A DNA stretch of 62,882 nt from Methanococcoides sp. (lineage in GTDB: Archaea > Halobacteriota > Methanosarcinia > Methanosarcinales > Methanosarcinaceae): assembly GCA_021108185.1 (NCBI GenBank), contig JAIORJ010000016.1, positions 1 through 62,882 on the forward strand. Reading direction: 5' to 3'. This document shows positions 37,362 to 46,504 of the stretch, piece by piece. Numbering within the stretch: the stretch's first letter is position 1; every line of letters starts with the position of its first letter. A program made the position numbers and the translations under genes. The notes beneath the pieces are model-generated. The model saw nothing but the letters and a program-made list of their open reading frames with translations, was not told the DNA's origin and searched no databases.

Positions 37362-39353
37362 ATGAAACAGGAGATGACGAGTGCAGATGTAGCTGCTCTT
37401 GTATCTGAACTTGGCGATGGGGAAGGTTCCCTTATCGATTCCAAGATCGGGAAGATATATCAGCCGGCACCGGATGAGATCAGGATAAATCTCTTTATAT
37501 TTGGGAAAGGTCGGGACAACCTGGTGATAGAGGCAGGCAAAAGGGCACACATGAGCAATTATGTGCGTGAAAGCCCTAAAACCCCGCAGTCTTTTCCAAT
37601 GCTACTTAGAAAACATATCCTCGGTGGAAGGATAACTTCTATAAAGCAATATGATTTTGACAGGATAATCGAGATCGGCGTAATACGTGGGGGTATTGAG
37701 ACCATCCTCGTCTGCGAACTGTTCTCGCGTGGTAATATTGTCCTTTTGAACAGTGACAGGAAGATCATCCTGCCTATGAAACCCGTTACCTTCAGGGGCA
37801 GGCGTGTTCGCAGTGGCGAGATCTATGAATATCCTGAAGCGCAACTAAGTCCTCTTGATGTCGATGCTAATGTAATGTCCGAGCGTTTCCTTTCTTCTGA
37901 TTCAAATGTTGTCAGAACGATCGCGACAAGTTATAATCTCGGTGGGGTCCTTGCAGAAGAGGTCTGTTTAAGGGCAGGTGTGGACAAGAATACCTCTGCA
38001 AAGGATGCAAGTCCTGAGGAAGTGGCTGCACTCAGCAAAGCTGTTACAGACGTTTTTGCTCCGATAGTCAAGCATGAACTAAGACCCTGTATCATAAAGA
38101 AGACTGTGAAGGACGAGTTACAGGCAGTGGATGTGCTCCCTCTGGAGCTTATGCAATACTCCGATGCTGAAAAAGAATTTTACCCTTCGTTCAATAAGGC
38201 TCTCGATGAATTCTTTGGTAAAAAGGCATCAGAAGTGGTCATAGAACAGGTAGTTGCTAAAAAGAAGGAAAAAGAGGACGTATTTGAAAGACGTCTGAGG
38301 AAACAGCAGGAAGCTATACTGAAATTTGAAAAGGATGTGGCTAAGTACACACTGATCGCCGAAAGCATCTATGGAAATTATCAGACAGTAGAAGAGGTTC
38401 TCTCTGTTCTCGAAGCTGCCCGGGCCAAGGGCTATTCCTGGAAAGATATCTGGGACACTCTTAAGAAAGCAAAAGATAGCCTTCCAGCAGCGAAGGCTGT
38501 AGTAAGCATCGATCCAGCGGAAGGGAGTGTGGTAGTAGATCTTGATGTCGTAAATGCGAATATCAATGTTCGCAAGACCATTCCTCAAAATGCTCAAATG
38601 TATTATAATAAGGCCAAGAAGATCAGCAAAAAGCGAGACGGGGCCTTGATAGCTATCGAAGATACGAAAAGAGCAATGCTAAAGCGGGAACAGAAAGTTT
38701 CTAAAAGGCGAAAGGCCGTCTTCAAGAAGCACTGGTATGACCGGTTCAGGTGGTTCTTCTCATCCGATGGTTTCCTTGTTATCGGTGGAAGGGATTCTGA
38801 TACGAACGAGGAGATCGTGAAGAAGTATATGGAAAAACGCGATATTGTTTTCCATACTCAGGTTCCCGGAGCTCCGATAACTGTAATTAAGACCGAAGGT
38901 AAGGATATTCCTGAAACTACTCTCGAAGAAGCGGCAAGGTTTGTCGTATCTTATTCAAGTGTCTGGAAATCCGGGCAGTTCAGTGGGGATTGTTACTGGA
39001 TAAAGCCTGAACAGGTATCAAAGACACCTGAATCCGGTGAGTATCTTAAAAAAGGTTCTTTCGTCATTCGGGGTGAACGTAATTATTACAAGGATGTCCC
39101 TGTTGGTGTTGCCATAGGTCTTGACCTGGGTGCAGAGACGCGTGTTATCGGTGGACCTTTGTCTGCGATACAGAGCAATGGGAAGTATGTGATAGAGGTC
39201 ATGCCCGGCAAGTTCAATCAGAATGATATTTCCAAGAAGTTATATCGTATGTATGTCGATGAGCTGAAAGACCCTTCCTTTGTCAAACAGATCGCATCAC
39301 CTGACAGAATTGCAAGAATGCTTCCTCCGGGTGAATCGGATATCAGGAAATAA
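37362..39353 (+). CDS. Ribosome quality-control protein RqcH/NFACT family
   Basis: A 663-residue homologue of Rqc2/NEMF/RqcH. The NFACT-N domain is at ~1-180, helix-hairpin-helix and a long coiled coil at ~280-450, and the NFACT-R (DUF814) domain near 460-560 (RWFFSSDGFLVIGGRDSDTN). It binds obstructed large subunits and, in bacteria and eukaryotes, adds C-terminal tails to stalled peptides. It is next to pelota on the same strand, which links two rescue factors. Confidence 0.92.
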   Translation: MKQEMTSADVAALVSELGDGEGSLIDSKIGKIYQPAPDEIRINLFIFGKGRDNLVIEAGKRAHMSNYVRESPKTPQSFPMLLRKHILGGRITSIKQYDFDRIIEIGVIRGGIETILVCELFSRGNIVLLNSDRKIILPMKPVTFRGRRVRSGEIYEYPEAQLSPLDVDANVMSERFLSSDSNVVRTIATSYNLGGVLAEEVCLRAGVDKNTSAKDASPEEVAALSKAVTDVFAPIVKHELRPCIIKKTVKDELQAVDVLPLELMQYSDAEKEFYPSFNKALDEFFGKKASEVVIEQVVAKKKEKEDVFERRLRKQQEAILKFEKDVAKYTLIAESIYGNYQTVEEVLSVLEAARAKGYSWKDIWDTLKKAKDSLPAAKAVVSIDPAEGSVVVDLDVVNANINVRKTIPQNAQMYYNKAKKISKKRDGALIAIEDTKRAMLKREQKVSKRRKAVFKKHWYDRFRWFFSSDGFLVIGGRDSDTNEEIVKKYMEKRDIVFHTQVPGAPITVIKTEGKDIPETTLEEAARFVVSYSSVWKSGQFSGDCYWIKPEQVSKTPESGEYLKKGSFVIRGERNYYKDVPVGVAIGLDLGAETRVIGGPLSAIQSNGKYVIEVMPGKFNQNDISKKLYRMYVDELKDPSFVKQIASPDRIARMLPPGESDIRK

Positions 39354-39401
39354 CGGTTTCCGGTATGGATATATGTTCTGGAAACAATATTGGGTATTAT
39401 C

Positions 39402-40445
39402 ATGAGGGTAACAAAAAGAGACCTGAAACACAACAGGGAAGGGGAGATCTCCCTGACCCCGGAAACGCTTGATGATCTGTGGCACCTGAAATATATCATC
39501 GAGAAGGGTGACCTGGTCTTTTCTCTCACTAAAAGGAAAGCGGATACTGCGGCCGATAAGCTCAGGCCCGAAAAGGCCGAGAAGAAGACCGTACGCCTCG
39601 GCGTGAGGGTCGAGGATGTTGAATTCCATAAATTCTCTAACCGTCTACGGGTCCATGGTCTTATTGAACATGGAATGGATGCGGGTTTTTATCATACGTT
39701 GAACATTGAAGATGGTACGAACCTTTCCATCACAAAATACTGGAAAAAGGATCAGTTAGAACGTGTTAATGAAGCGGAAGCATCTTCCAAAAGACCCAAG
39801 GTCATTCTCGTGGCAATCGAAGAAGGGGATGCGGACATTGGTTTTGTACGTCATTATGGAATTGAGGTATACTCTCATATAACTCAGTCTTCCGGTAAAG
39901 GGGAAGGCACGCTTCGAGAAGTGTTCTTCAGTACTATTCTCGACCAGTTGACCCATGCAATGAGTGGAACTGAGTCGGTGGTAGTTTCAGGTCCTGGTTT
40001 TACTAAAGATGATTTCATGAAGTATGCATCGTCTAAGAACTCGGATCTTGTAGCAGGTATCCTTGTTGAGGATACTTCTTCCATAGGCATGTCCGGCTTC
40101 CAGGAAGTTCTTCGAAGGGGTGCTGTCGACCGTATCATGGAAGAGTCAAGGATCGCAAGGGAATCCTCTCTCATGGACAGCCTCTTAAAAGAGATAGCAA
40201 TTGATGGCAAGGTTGCCTATGGTATGGATGAAGTGAAGCAGGCAATCGATTTCGGTGCTGTGGTAACTCTTCTGGTTGCTGATGAGATGCTTCGTCTTGA
40301 GAGGGAATCCGGCAACATTGACGGTCTTATACAGAAAGTTGAACGTGCACAGGGGAAAATGGTCGTTTTCAGCACAGAATTCGAACCCGGTCAAAGATTA
40401 CATTCACTTGGTGGAATTGCAGCGATCTTGCGATTTAAGATATGA
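39402..40445 (+). CDS. pelA: Ribosome rescue factor Pelota (Dom34)
   Basis: A 347-residue mRNA-surveillance factor recognised from the N-terminus (MRVTKRDLKHNREGEISLTP), the central eRF1-like domain (VILVAIEEGDADIGFVRHYG; VSGPGFTKDDF) and the C-terminal domain (VVFSTEFEPGQRLHSLGGIA). I begin at the ATG at 39402. An upstream in-frame TTG at 39390 adds four residues with no support. It is 48 bp after rqcH, likely one transcript. Convergent with dacZ. Confidence 0.94.
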   Translation: MRVTKRDLKHNREGEISLTPETLDDLWHLKYIIEKGDLVFSLTKRKADTAADKLRPEKAEKKTVRLGVRVEDVEFHKFSNRLRVHGLIEHGMDAGFYHTLNIEDGTNLSITKYWKKDQLERVNEAEASSKRPKVILVAIEEGDADIGFVRHYGIEVYSHITQSSGKGEGTLREVFFSTILDQLTHAMSGTESVVVSGPGFTKDDFMKYASSKNSDLVAGILVEDTSSIGMSGFQEVLRRGAVDRIMEESRIARESSLMDSLLKEIAIDGKVAYGMDEVKQAIDFGAVVTLLVADEMLRLERESGNIDGLIQKVERAQGKMVVFSTEFEPGQRLHSLGGIAAILRFKI

Positions 40446-40467
40446 GAGTTTCGCAAGCATTCCACAT

Positions 40468-41349
40468 TTATTTTTGTAAGGACGGTCTTTCGATATAATC
40501 AAGGCATAGCAGTTCCTTTCCGTCCATATATATGCGTACGGTTCCGCCGGATTCTGATATCGTTACTGATATGGCGAAGGTGTCTCTTGTAATGGCTGCA
40601 GCTGAGACATGTCGCCCTCCCAATCCTTGTTCTATGTCTATATCTTTAGCATCGACATCGAGGTATCTGCCGGCAGCCTGAACAATACCTTCTTTTGAAA
40701 TAACGAACACACCATCAAGAAGTGCGAACTCCTTTACTGATTCCCAGTTCTTCTTATCCCGCAGGTTGCGATGTTCGTCCTTGTGTCCTGCGTAAGGGTT
40801 GAGTATCATCTGGTGGGAACGCTGCAATACTTCTTCGATATCTCCCAGAATGAATGCCGTTCCTATCTTATGACCCTCTCTTCCAGAGGCTGCAATGTCA
40901 AATGCAATTGCCAAAGCTGCACGCATGACCTCGGGATCGACCCTTTCTTCACATTCCTGAAGGGTTCTAATGAGCGGGCTTTGTGATACCTCGTGGGTTA
41001 CAATGGCACCGGACTCTCTGGTCTGTATGATGCCTACGATAGTTCCTGTTCGAAGCTCACCTATGATATGTTCGATGGCAGCAGCCTGTTCTATATGTTG
41101 GGTATTGCTGCTGGCCTCTCTTGCCATTGGTTCAAGGATGTTCTTCAGTCTCCCTTCGTGTTCCTGGCTGTCAGATATGAGGTTGTCGATGATACTTTTT
41201 TGGCGACGTGGTACATAATATATGGGGATATTGGTCTCAATACCCGCAAGGTCAAAATCTCCGGATACTATTATGGCAGGGGAGCAGAGTTCTTCTGCGA
41301 TCTTGATCGCATGTTTTGCTAGAATTCCTGTTGTGTCCATAGTACCCAT
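40468..41349 (-). CDS. dacZ: Diadenylate cyclase DacZ
   Basis: A 293-residue enzyme making the second messenger c-di-AMP. The C-terminal DAC domain has the DGVFVIS motif (~213, equivalent of DGA) and GLGGRHVSAAAITRDT (~240, RHR-like motif). The N-terminal half is the pyruvate-kinase-like domain typical of euryarchaeal DacZ (HEVSQSPLIRTLQECEE). c-di-AMP in archaea affects osmotic balance and K+ control. AGAGGAATGAT precedes the ATG. Confidence 0.9.
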   Translation of the reverse strand: MGTMDTTGILAKHAIKIAEELCSPAIIVSGDFDLAGIETNIPIYYVPRRQKSIIDNLISDSQEHEGRLKNILEPMAREASSNTQHIEQAAAIEHIIGELRTGTIVGIIQTRESGAIVTHEVSQSPLIRTLQECEERVDPEVMRAALAIAFDIAASGREGHKIGTAFILGDIEEVLQRSHQMILNPYAGHKDEHRNLRDKKNWESVKEFALLDGVFVISKEGIVQAAGRYLDVDAKDIDIEQGLGGRHVSAAAITRDTFAISVTISESGGTVRIYMDGKELLCLDYIERPSLQK

Positions 41350-41487
41350 ATCATTCCTCTAAATTACGAAATCATTGTGTATTATTTATTATGTACATTC
41401 CTGATATATATATATATTATAGTCAAAACAATTACTTAAATTAATTTGACAGTAATGTTTAACTGGTATATATGTTTAATTCTTATT

Positions 41488-42039
41488 ATGTCAAGACTAT
41501 TTATTGCGGTGGACCTTCCGTCTTCTGTACGTGGGGAACTTATTGATGTCCTTTCTTCATTCGAGGGGTTTAAGCTGAAGCTTGTTTCTCCTGAACTTAT
41601 ACATATTACCCTTAAGTTCCTTGGTGAGGTTTCAGATGATATGATGTCGGATATTGCATCTTCATTGGATGGTATTGAATGCATGCCATTTAATGCGAAT
41701 CTCAAAGGAGTTGGTGTTTTCCCCAACCTCCGCTCTCCAAGGGTCGTCTGGCTTGGTGCTGAAGGGAATTTCAAGCAACTCCATGAGGATGTGGAAGCCA
41801 GTCTTTCAAGGTTCGATCTCGACAAGGATAAAAGGAAATTCACTGCACATGCAACTCTGGGACGTATCAAGTTCATGCCTAAAGAACAGATGGATGGTTT
41901 CTTAGCTGTACTTGATAAGCTTAAAGAGGTGGACCTTGGGGAAATAACGGTCGATAAGGTATTTTTGAAGAAAAGTACCCTTACTCCTTATGGTCCTGTT
42001 TATGAGACAATGCATGAGGTCTTGTTAGGGCGAAAATAA
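41488..42039 (+). CDS. thpR: RNA 2',3'-cyclic phosphodiesterase ThpR (2'-5' ligase family)
   Basis: A 183-residue 2H phosphoesterase with two HxT/Sx motifs: HITL at ~44 and HATL at ~130. I start at the ATG at 41488 (MSRLFIAVDLP), where the conserved fold begins, not the in-frame GTG-like start 42 bp upstream. The in vivo role is uncertain; it acts on 2',3'-cyclic phosphates and may join tRNA halves. It is in a single-gene unit ending at a terminator hairpin. Confidence 0.92.
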   Translation: MSRLFIAVDLPSSVRGELIDVLSSFEGFKLKLVSPELIHITLKFLGEVSDDMMSDIASSLDGIECMPFNANLKGVGVFPNLRSPRVVWLGAEGNFKQLHEDVEASLSRFDLDKDKRKFTAHATLGRIKFMPKEQMDGFLAVLDKLKEVDLGEITVDKVFLKKSTLTPYGPVYETMHEVLLGRK

Positions 42040-42058
42040 ACTATATGCAAAAAGAAGT

Positions 42059-42080
42059 GGGGCGTGGTATCTCATGCCCC
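42059..42080. terminator. Convergent terminator hairpin
   Basis: Eight-base-pair stem GGGGCGTG/CATGCCCC (one G-U pair) with a 6-nt loop, located between the convergent thpR and apbE genes. Confidence 0.6.
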
Positions 42081-42087
42081 TTCCATG

Positions 42088-43116
42088 TTAGTTCTCTGTA
42101 TTTTCGTATGTTGTGAATCCACTGGACCGAAGTATCCTTTTATCGGATGTGATGATCAGGCATTCGATACCTTCAAGGCTTTCAATAAGCTCCAATCCTT
42201 CCTTTTCACCGAGTACGAACACTGTGGTTGCGAGTGCATCTGCATCCATTGTGGTCTCTGCGATAACTGTTGCACTTATGAGTCCCTGGGATGAATATCC
42301 TGTTCTTGGGTCGGATATGTGGGATACTTTTGCAGCATCACTGAAATATCGTTCATAGTTCCCACTTGTGGCAACAGCCATGTTCTCCAGTTGCATGACC
42401 GCTATGAAATCGCCTTGTTTTTCAGGGTTCTGTAACCCTATGGTCCATTTGCTTCCATCTGGTTTTGTGCCTATGTAACGCCCGTCTCCGCCGGCATCTA
42501 CAAAGCAGCTTTCTATTCCGCCATCGATAAGGGACCCTATTGCCTGGTCAACAGCATACCCTTTTGCTATACCTCCAAGAACTATCTTCATTCCGGGGTC
42601 TGTGGAGATGGTATTTCCTTCAATGACTATCTTTTTGTAGTCAACAAGTTCCAGGGTGGTGTCTATCTCTTCCTGGGTTGGGGGCTGGTAAGTTCCACCG
42701 GGGCTGAACTTAGCTGACCACAGGTCGAGTATCGGTTTTATTGTTATGTCAAATGCACCGTTGCTTATGTTGGAGTAATATGTGGACCGGTCAATTACGA
42801 ACAATAGTTCCTCTGAAGCGTCTTCGAGTCTGTTGTTCTCATTTAGCATATTGAGTTGGCTGTCATTCTTGTAGCTGCTCATTATTTCGTCTGTTTGTGC
42901 AACTCTTCCAAAAGCTTTGTCCACAGTTTGTACCGCATGCTCTGTGTCGGAATCATAAATTGCAGCTGTAACTGTAGTGTCCATTATACTGCGACTATCT
43001 GTATAGAAGATCTGGTCATTTTGGGACAAATCAGTCTCTTGATTGTTATATAGGTGTGGAAGGGATATTGAAACTATAACGATTAATACAAACAATAAAG
43101 CCGTTCTCATGTCCAT
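42088..43116 (-). CDS. apbE: FAD:protein FMN transferase ApbE
   Basis: A 342-residue enzyme that attaches FMN through a phosphoester to Thr/Ser of target proteins such as RnfG and RnfD. It has an N-terminal signal anchor (~5-22), so it acts outside the membrane. The core shows GGIAKGYAVDQAIG (~170) and CFVDAGGDGRYIGTKPDG (~190), with the C-terminal SATVIAETTMDADALATTVF. It lies beside and divergent to the mmcA-rnf cluster, which encodes its predicted substrates. Confidence 0.93.
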   Translation of the reverse strand: MDMRTALLFVLIVIVSISLPHLYNNQETDLSQNDQIFYTDSRSIMDTTVTAAIYDSDTEHAVQTVDKAFGRVAQTDEIMSSYKNDSQLNMLNENNRLEDASEELLFVIDRSTYYSNISNGAFDITIKPILDLWSAKFSPGGTYQPPTQEEIDTTLELVDYKKIVIEGNTISTDPGMKIVLGGIAKGYAVDQAIGSLIDGGIESCFVDAGGDGRYIGTKPDGSKWTIGLQNPEKQGDFIAVMQLENMAVATSGNYERYFSDAAKVSHISDPRTGYSSQGLISATVIAETTMDADALATTVFVLGEKEGLELIESLEGIECLIITSDKRILRSSGFTTYENTEN

Positions 43117-43241
43117 GGTTTAGGGATAGATGTGCTTGATATTAAGCTTATTTCGAAACATATAAATATTGGCAATCAATGATTCTGGCAATTATATTAA
43201 TCCGTTAGATGTTAATTATTATTCATTTAGGAAGTGTCAGT

Positions 43242-43646
43242 ATGAGTGATTCTAATGTAGGAATAGCCTCGGGAGGTATTGTTGGGAAGGACAAATACCT
43301 TGCAGTTGCTATCCATCAGATCATTGAAGAGTATGGCTGGAAAGGGATTGAGAAGAACTTTGGTGCTGATCATAATATGATCTATGTCAAGTCTGGTTCT
43401 TTATTGGACAAGATCGAAGTGAAGGCACATAAGGTTGGAAATCGCCTGGATGTTAGCTTTTTGGGTATAACTCCAAAGAAAGGACTTTTAGACAAAATTT
43501 TCGATTTTAATGTGCGTGAGATTCCAAAAAGCTTTGAGCTGCACAAGTATGTTTCCGATGACATGAACGTCCTGGAGAAACAGCACTTATCGACCATCAT
43601 TGAGGTCGTGCTCAAAGAGTTGGAGGACGTGGCGCAGGATAAATGA
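43242..43646 (+). CDS. Small conserved protein heading the mmcA-rnf cluster
   Basis: A 134-residue soluble protein with no signal peptide and no Cys or haem motif. I start at the ATG at 43242 (MSDSNVGIASGGIVGKDKYL), preceded by GGAAGTGTCAGT; a longer frame to 43209 lacks a ribosome site. It ends 9 bp before mmcA, so it is likely the first gene of the rnf transcript. I recognise no family. The location suggests a role in assembly or control of the complex. Confidence 0.65.
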   Translation: MSDSNVGIASGGIVGKDKYLAVAIHQIIEEYGWKGIEKNFGADHNMIYVKSGSLLDKIEVKAHKVGNRLDVSFLGITPKKGLLDKIFDFNVREIPKSFELHKYVSDDMNVLEKQHLSTIIEVVLKELEDVAQDK

Positions 43647-43655
43647 GGGGTTTTT

Positions 43656-45128
43656 ATGGCAAGGTTAGAGATAATTCTATTAGGAGCTGCTATTTTCATC
43701 TTTGCTTTTGCAGGTGTTTTTGCCGGCATGGGGTATAGTGGGAATGAAGCTATTGCTACTCACTATATGACTGAGGGAGAATGGTCCGATTCAAGCTGTG
43801 GTGGTTGTCACTTTACAGCACCTGACCATGTGGCTACCAATACCCATATCCAGAGGGATATCGGGGAATGGGATCCACTGACCAATTTCAATATCGAGGC
43901 CGAAGGTGAGGATGAATGGGTGAAGAAGTTTGGTGCTTATCATCCAGGTGGCGGAGAGCTTGAAGCGTATGGTGTGGATGCAGATTGTATGATCTGTCAT
44001 GAACAGTATGGCGAATATGATTTTGATGCTCGTGCTGAGTTGTTTGCTGCAGGTGATTTTGAAACCGCGAATGCTGCAGCAATGGAAGCTGCAAATGTTA
44101 AGGTGCAACAGGATACTATCCGTAAGATCACTTACGTAGGAAATGCTGTGACCCCATTGCCATTGTTGTTATTATTCCACGACTCTGTTAATGGTGCACC
44201 TGTCAAGGAATCCTGTTCTGATAATTGTCATGTTACAAATGTGGAGACCACTGCTGTTACATGGGCATCAGAGGATTATCATAAATTCGATGCACATGCA
44301 GATGTCAATTGTGTAGAATGTCATGAGATATCCCAGTCCAGTATGTTCGTTAAGCAGGACCTTGAAAATATTCATGAGGTCGAGGCAGAAACGAAGAGCT
44401 GTGATGATCCTGGTTGCCATGAAGGTATTTCACATGGACCTATAGTCGATGCACACGAGACCGTGGCATGCGAGTCCTGTCATATTCCAGCCCTTCCAGG
44501 CGGAGATCTTGGTGGTGTGACTCCACTTGCTTCATTTGACTGGTCGAATGGGGGAAGGGTAGATTCCTATAAGGATGATAGCTTCGAACCGGTTCTTGCA
44601 TGGTCCAATGGAATTGAAGGGCATGAGTTGCCTGCCACTGATGGTAGGGGCGAAGATGGTGTTCTTCTTGAACCGTTCAATGTTGTGACGGGTATCTGGT
44701 GGGATGCCGGCATTAACAGTGAGATCGTCAGTTCACCGGATACCAGCAATGAGGTAGGTGATGCGATACCTGTGTCAGATGTTAAGGCTGCAGATTCCAA
44801 TGATAATGGTGTTGTAACTGCTGATGAGATGAGAAGCTTTGATGGTGACATCGATGGTAATGCAGATTATCCAAATGCGGTTCTTAGAACAGTTGAGCTT
44901 TACTACAAGCTGAGCCATAATATCGCAAGTTCGGAAGTAGGTCTGGCAGATCCTCTTGCTTGTGCGGATTGTCATGGTTCAACTGCAGATGCTATCGATT
45001 GGGAGTCCATTGGGTTCATTTCGGATCCTGCAGAGACCGACCCTCCAACTGATTTCACATTAAAGGATATTGGCGTGACCATTCCTGGAGCAAAGCCTCC
45101 TGAGGTTGAAAGGGAGCCTGCTTTCTAA
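43656..45128 (+). CDS. mmcA: Multihaem c-type cytochrome MmcA of the Rnf complex
   Basis: A 490-residue exported cytochrome with signal peptide (1-25). Haem sites: CGGCH (48-52), CMICH, CVECH, CESCH and CADCH are canonical CX2CH. CSDNCH (CX3CH) and CDDPGCH (CX4CH) are expanded, giving seven in total. In Methanosarcina MmcA takes electrons from Rnf and can pass them to methanophenazine or outward. The gene directly precedes rnfC. GAGGGGTTTTT precedes the ATG. Confidence 0.93.
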   Translation: MARLEIILLGAAIFIFAFAGVFAGMGYSGNEAIATHYMTEGEWSDSSCGGCHFTAPDHVATNTHIQRDIGEWDPLTNFNIEAEGEDEWVKKFGAYHPGGGELEAYGVDADCMICHEQYGEYDFDARAELFAAGDFETANAAAMEAANVKVQQDTIRKITYVGNAVTPLPLLLLFHDSVNGAPVKESCSDNCHVTNVETTAVTWASEDYHKFDAHADVNCVECHEISQSSMFVKQDLENIHEVEAETKSCDDPGCHEGISHGPIVDAHETVACESCHIPALPGGDLGGVTPLASFDWSNGGRVDSYKDDSFEPVLAWSNGIEGHELPATDGRGEDGVLLEPFNVVTGIWWDAGINSEIVSSPDTSNEVGDAIPVSDVKAADSNDNGVVTADEMRSFDGDIDGNADYPNAVLRTVELYYKLSHNIASSEVGLADPLACADCHGSTADAIDWESIGFISDPAETDPPTDFTLKDIGVTIPGAKPPEVEREPAF

Positions 45129-45141
45129 GGAGTTGATTGTC

Positions 45142-46503
45142 GTGACAAATGTATATGTTATGGAAAAGATCCCTGAAAAGATCATAATTCCCCTGAAACA
45201 GCACGATGGGTGTCTTTGTACACCTCTTGTGAACAAAGGGGATATGGTGTCAATGGGACAGAAGATCGGGGAGTGCGAATGTTATGATTCGGCTTCCATC
45301 CATTCAAGTGTTTGTGGAGAGGTTATCTCTATCGAAGAGGCTGCTAATCCGAATGGAACTAAAGTGAACAGTGTTATCATACAGCCGGCTGAAGCTGTCG
45401 AATGTGTTGATCTTACACCTGTAAAGGATGTTTCTGCATCAAAACTCGTTGATGTGATCAAGGATGCTGGTATCGTAGAACACTATGGTACTCCTACACA
45501 TAAGGTCCTGAGGCCGGAAGGGAAGCAGATCGATACAGTTCTGATAAACGCAACTTCTTCGGAATGGATTGGCGGGCACTATGATACATCTGCACAGTAT
45601 GCCTCCCAGATGATCGATGCTTTGAAGTTGCTAATGAAGGCCGCAGGGGCTTCAAAAGGTGCGGTTGTGCTAAGAAATGATGACCTTGAGTCAATTAATG
45701 CTTTTGACCACCTGAGAATCGATGGTAAGTTGTTGACAGTTGCTCCTTTGATGGGTAAGCGAAAACTCAGCTATTACTTCAAGGACATGGGCTCAGATAT
45801 CATAGTGGTTTCCCAGGAACGCATTTATGGTCAGAAGATCCTTGACCTTTTGACCTATAATCTGACCGGAAGAAGAGTTTCTTTCTGTTGTGATCCTACT
45901 GATGTAGGTGTTGCTATCTGTGGTGTGAAGTCTGCAAAGGCATTGTATGATGCAGTGCACGAAGGCAGACCGTACATAGAAACAGTAGTTTCCGTTTCCG
46001 GCAAGGTCAATAGCCCAAAGAAGATCCTTGTTAAGATCGGTACTCCTTTCAAGGATGTTATTGATGCATGTGGTGGTTACATGGGTGAACCGGGCAAACT
46101 CATTGCAAATGGTGCTGTCACAGGTGTGGCACAGTATACTGATGATGTCCCGGTTACCAAGATGACAACTTCTATTACGGTCCTGTCCGCAGATGAGGTC
46201 ATAAGGGACGTGTCAATTGACTGTACTCACTGTGCAAGATGTGCGGATGTCTGTCCTGTGGACCTTATTCCAAGCAGGATAACTGCTTTTGCAGACCGGG
46301 GTCGTTTCGATGAGTGTCGCCAGATGAATATTTTGAATTGTGTGGAATGTGGCAGATGCTCAGCTGTCTGTCCTTCCAAGATACATTTGTTACAGCTTAT
46401 CAGATATGCAAAGAATTCCATTGAGAATGCATATGAAGACCTTTCTTCAAAGGAATCTCCTGCGAATCTGAAATTAGGCTGCGGCTGTAGCGGAGGTAAC
46501 TAA
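45142..46503 (+). CDS. rnfC: Rnf complex subunit RnfC
   Basis: A 453-residue peripheral subunit of the ion-pumping ferredoxin oxidoreductase. The C-terminal part binds two [4Fe-4S] clusters: CTHCARCADVCP and CVECGRCSAVCP. The middle has the NAD-enzyme-like fold shared with NuoF. I start at the GTG at 45142 because AAGGAGTTGATT sits right before it, whereas the frame extends upstream into mmcA. The tail ends in a Cys-rich GCGCSGGN. Confidence 0.92.
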   Translation: MTNVYVMEKIPEKIIIPLKQHDGCLCTPLVNKGDMVSMGQKIGECECYDSASIHSSVCGEVISIEEAANPNGTKVNSVIIQPAEAVECVDLTPVKDVSASKLVDVIKDAGIVEHYGTPTHKVLRPEGKQIDTVLINATSSEWIGGHYDTSAQYASQMIDALKLLMKAAGASKGAVVLRNDDLESINAFDHLRIDGKLLTVAPLMGKRKLSYYFKDMGSDIIVVSQERIYGQKILDLLTYNLTGRRVSFCCDPTDVGVAICGVKSAKALYDAVHEGRPYIETVVSVSGKVNSPKKILVKIGTPFKDVIDACGGYMGEPGKLIANGAVTGVAQYTDDVPVTKMTTSITVLSADEVIRDVSIDCTHCARCADVCPVDLIPSRITAFADRGRFDECRQMNILNCVECGRCSAVCPSKIHLLQLIRYAKNSIENAYEDLSSKESPANLKLGCGCSGGN

Positions 46504-46504
46504 T

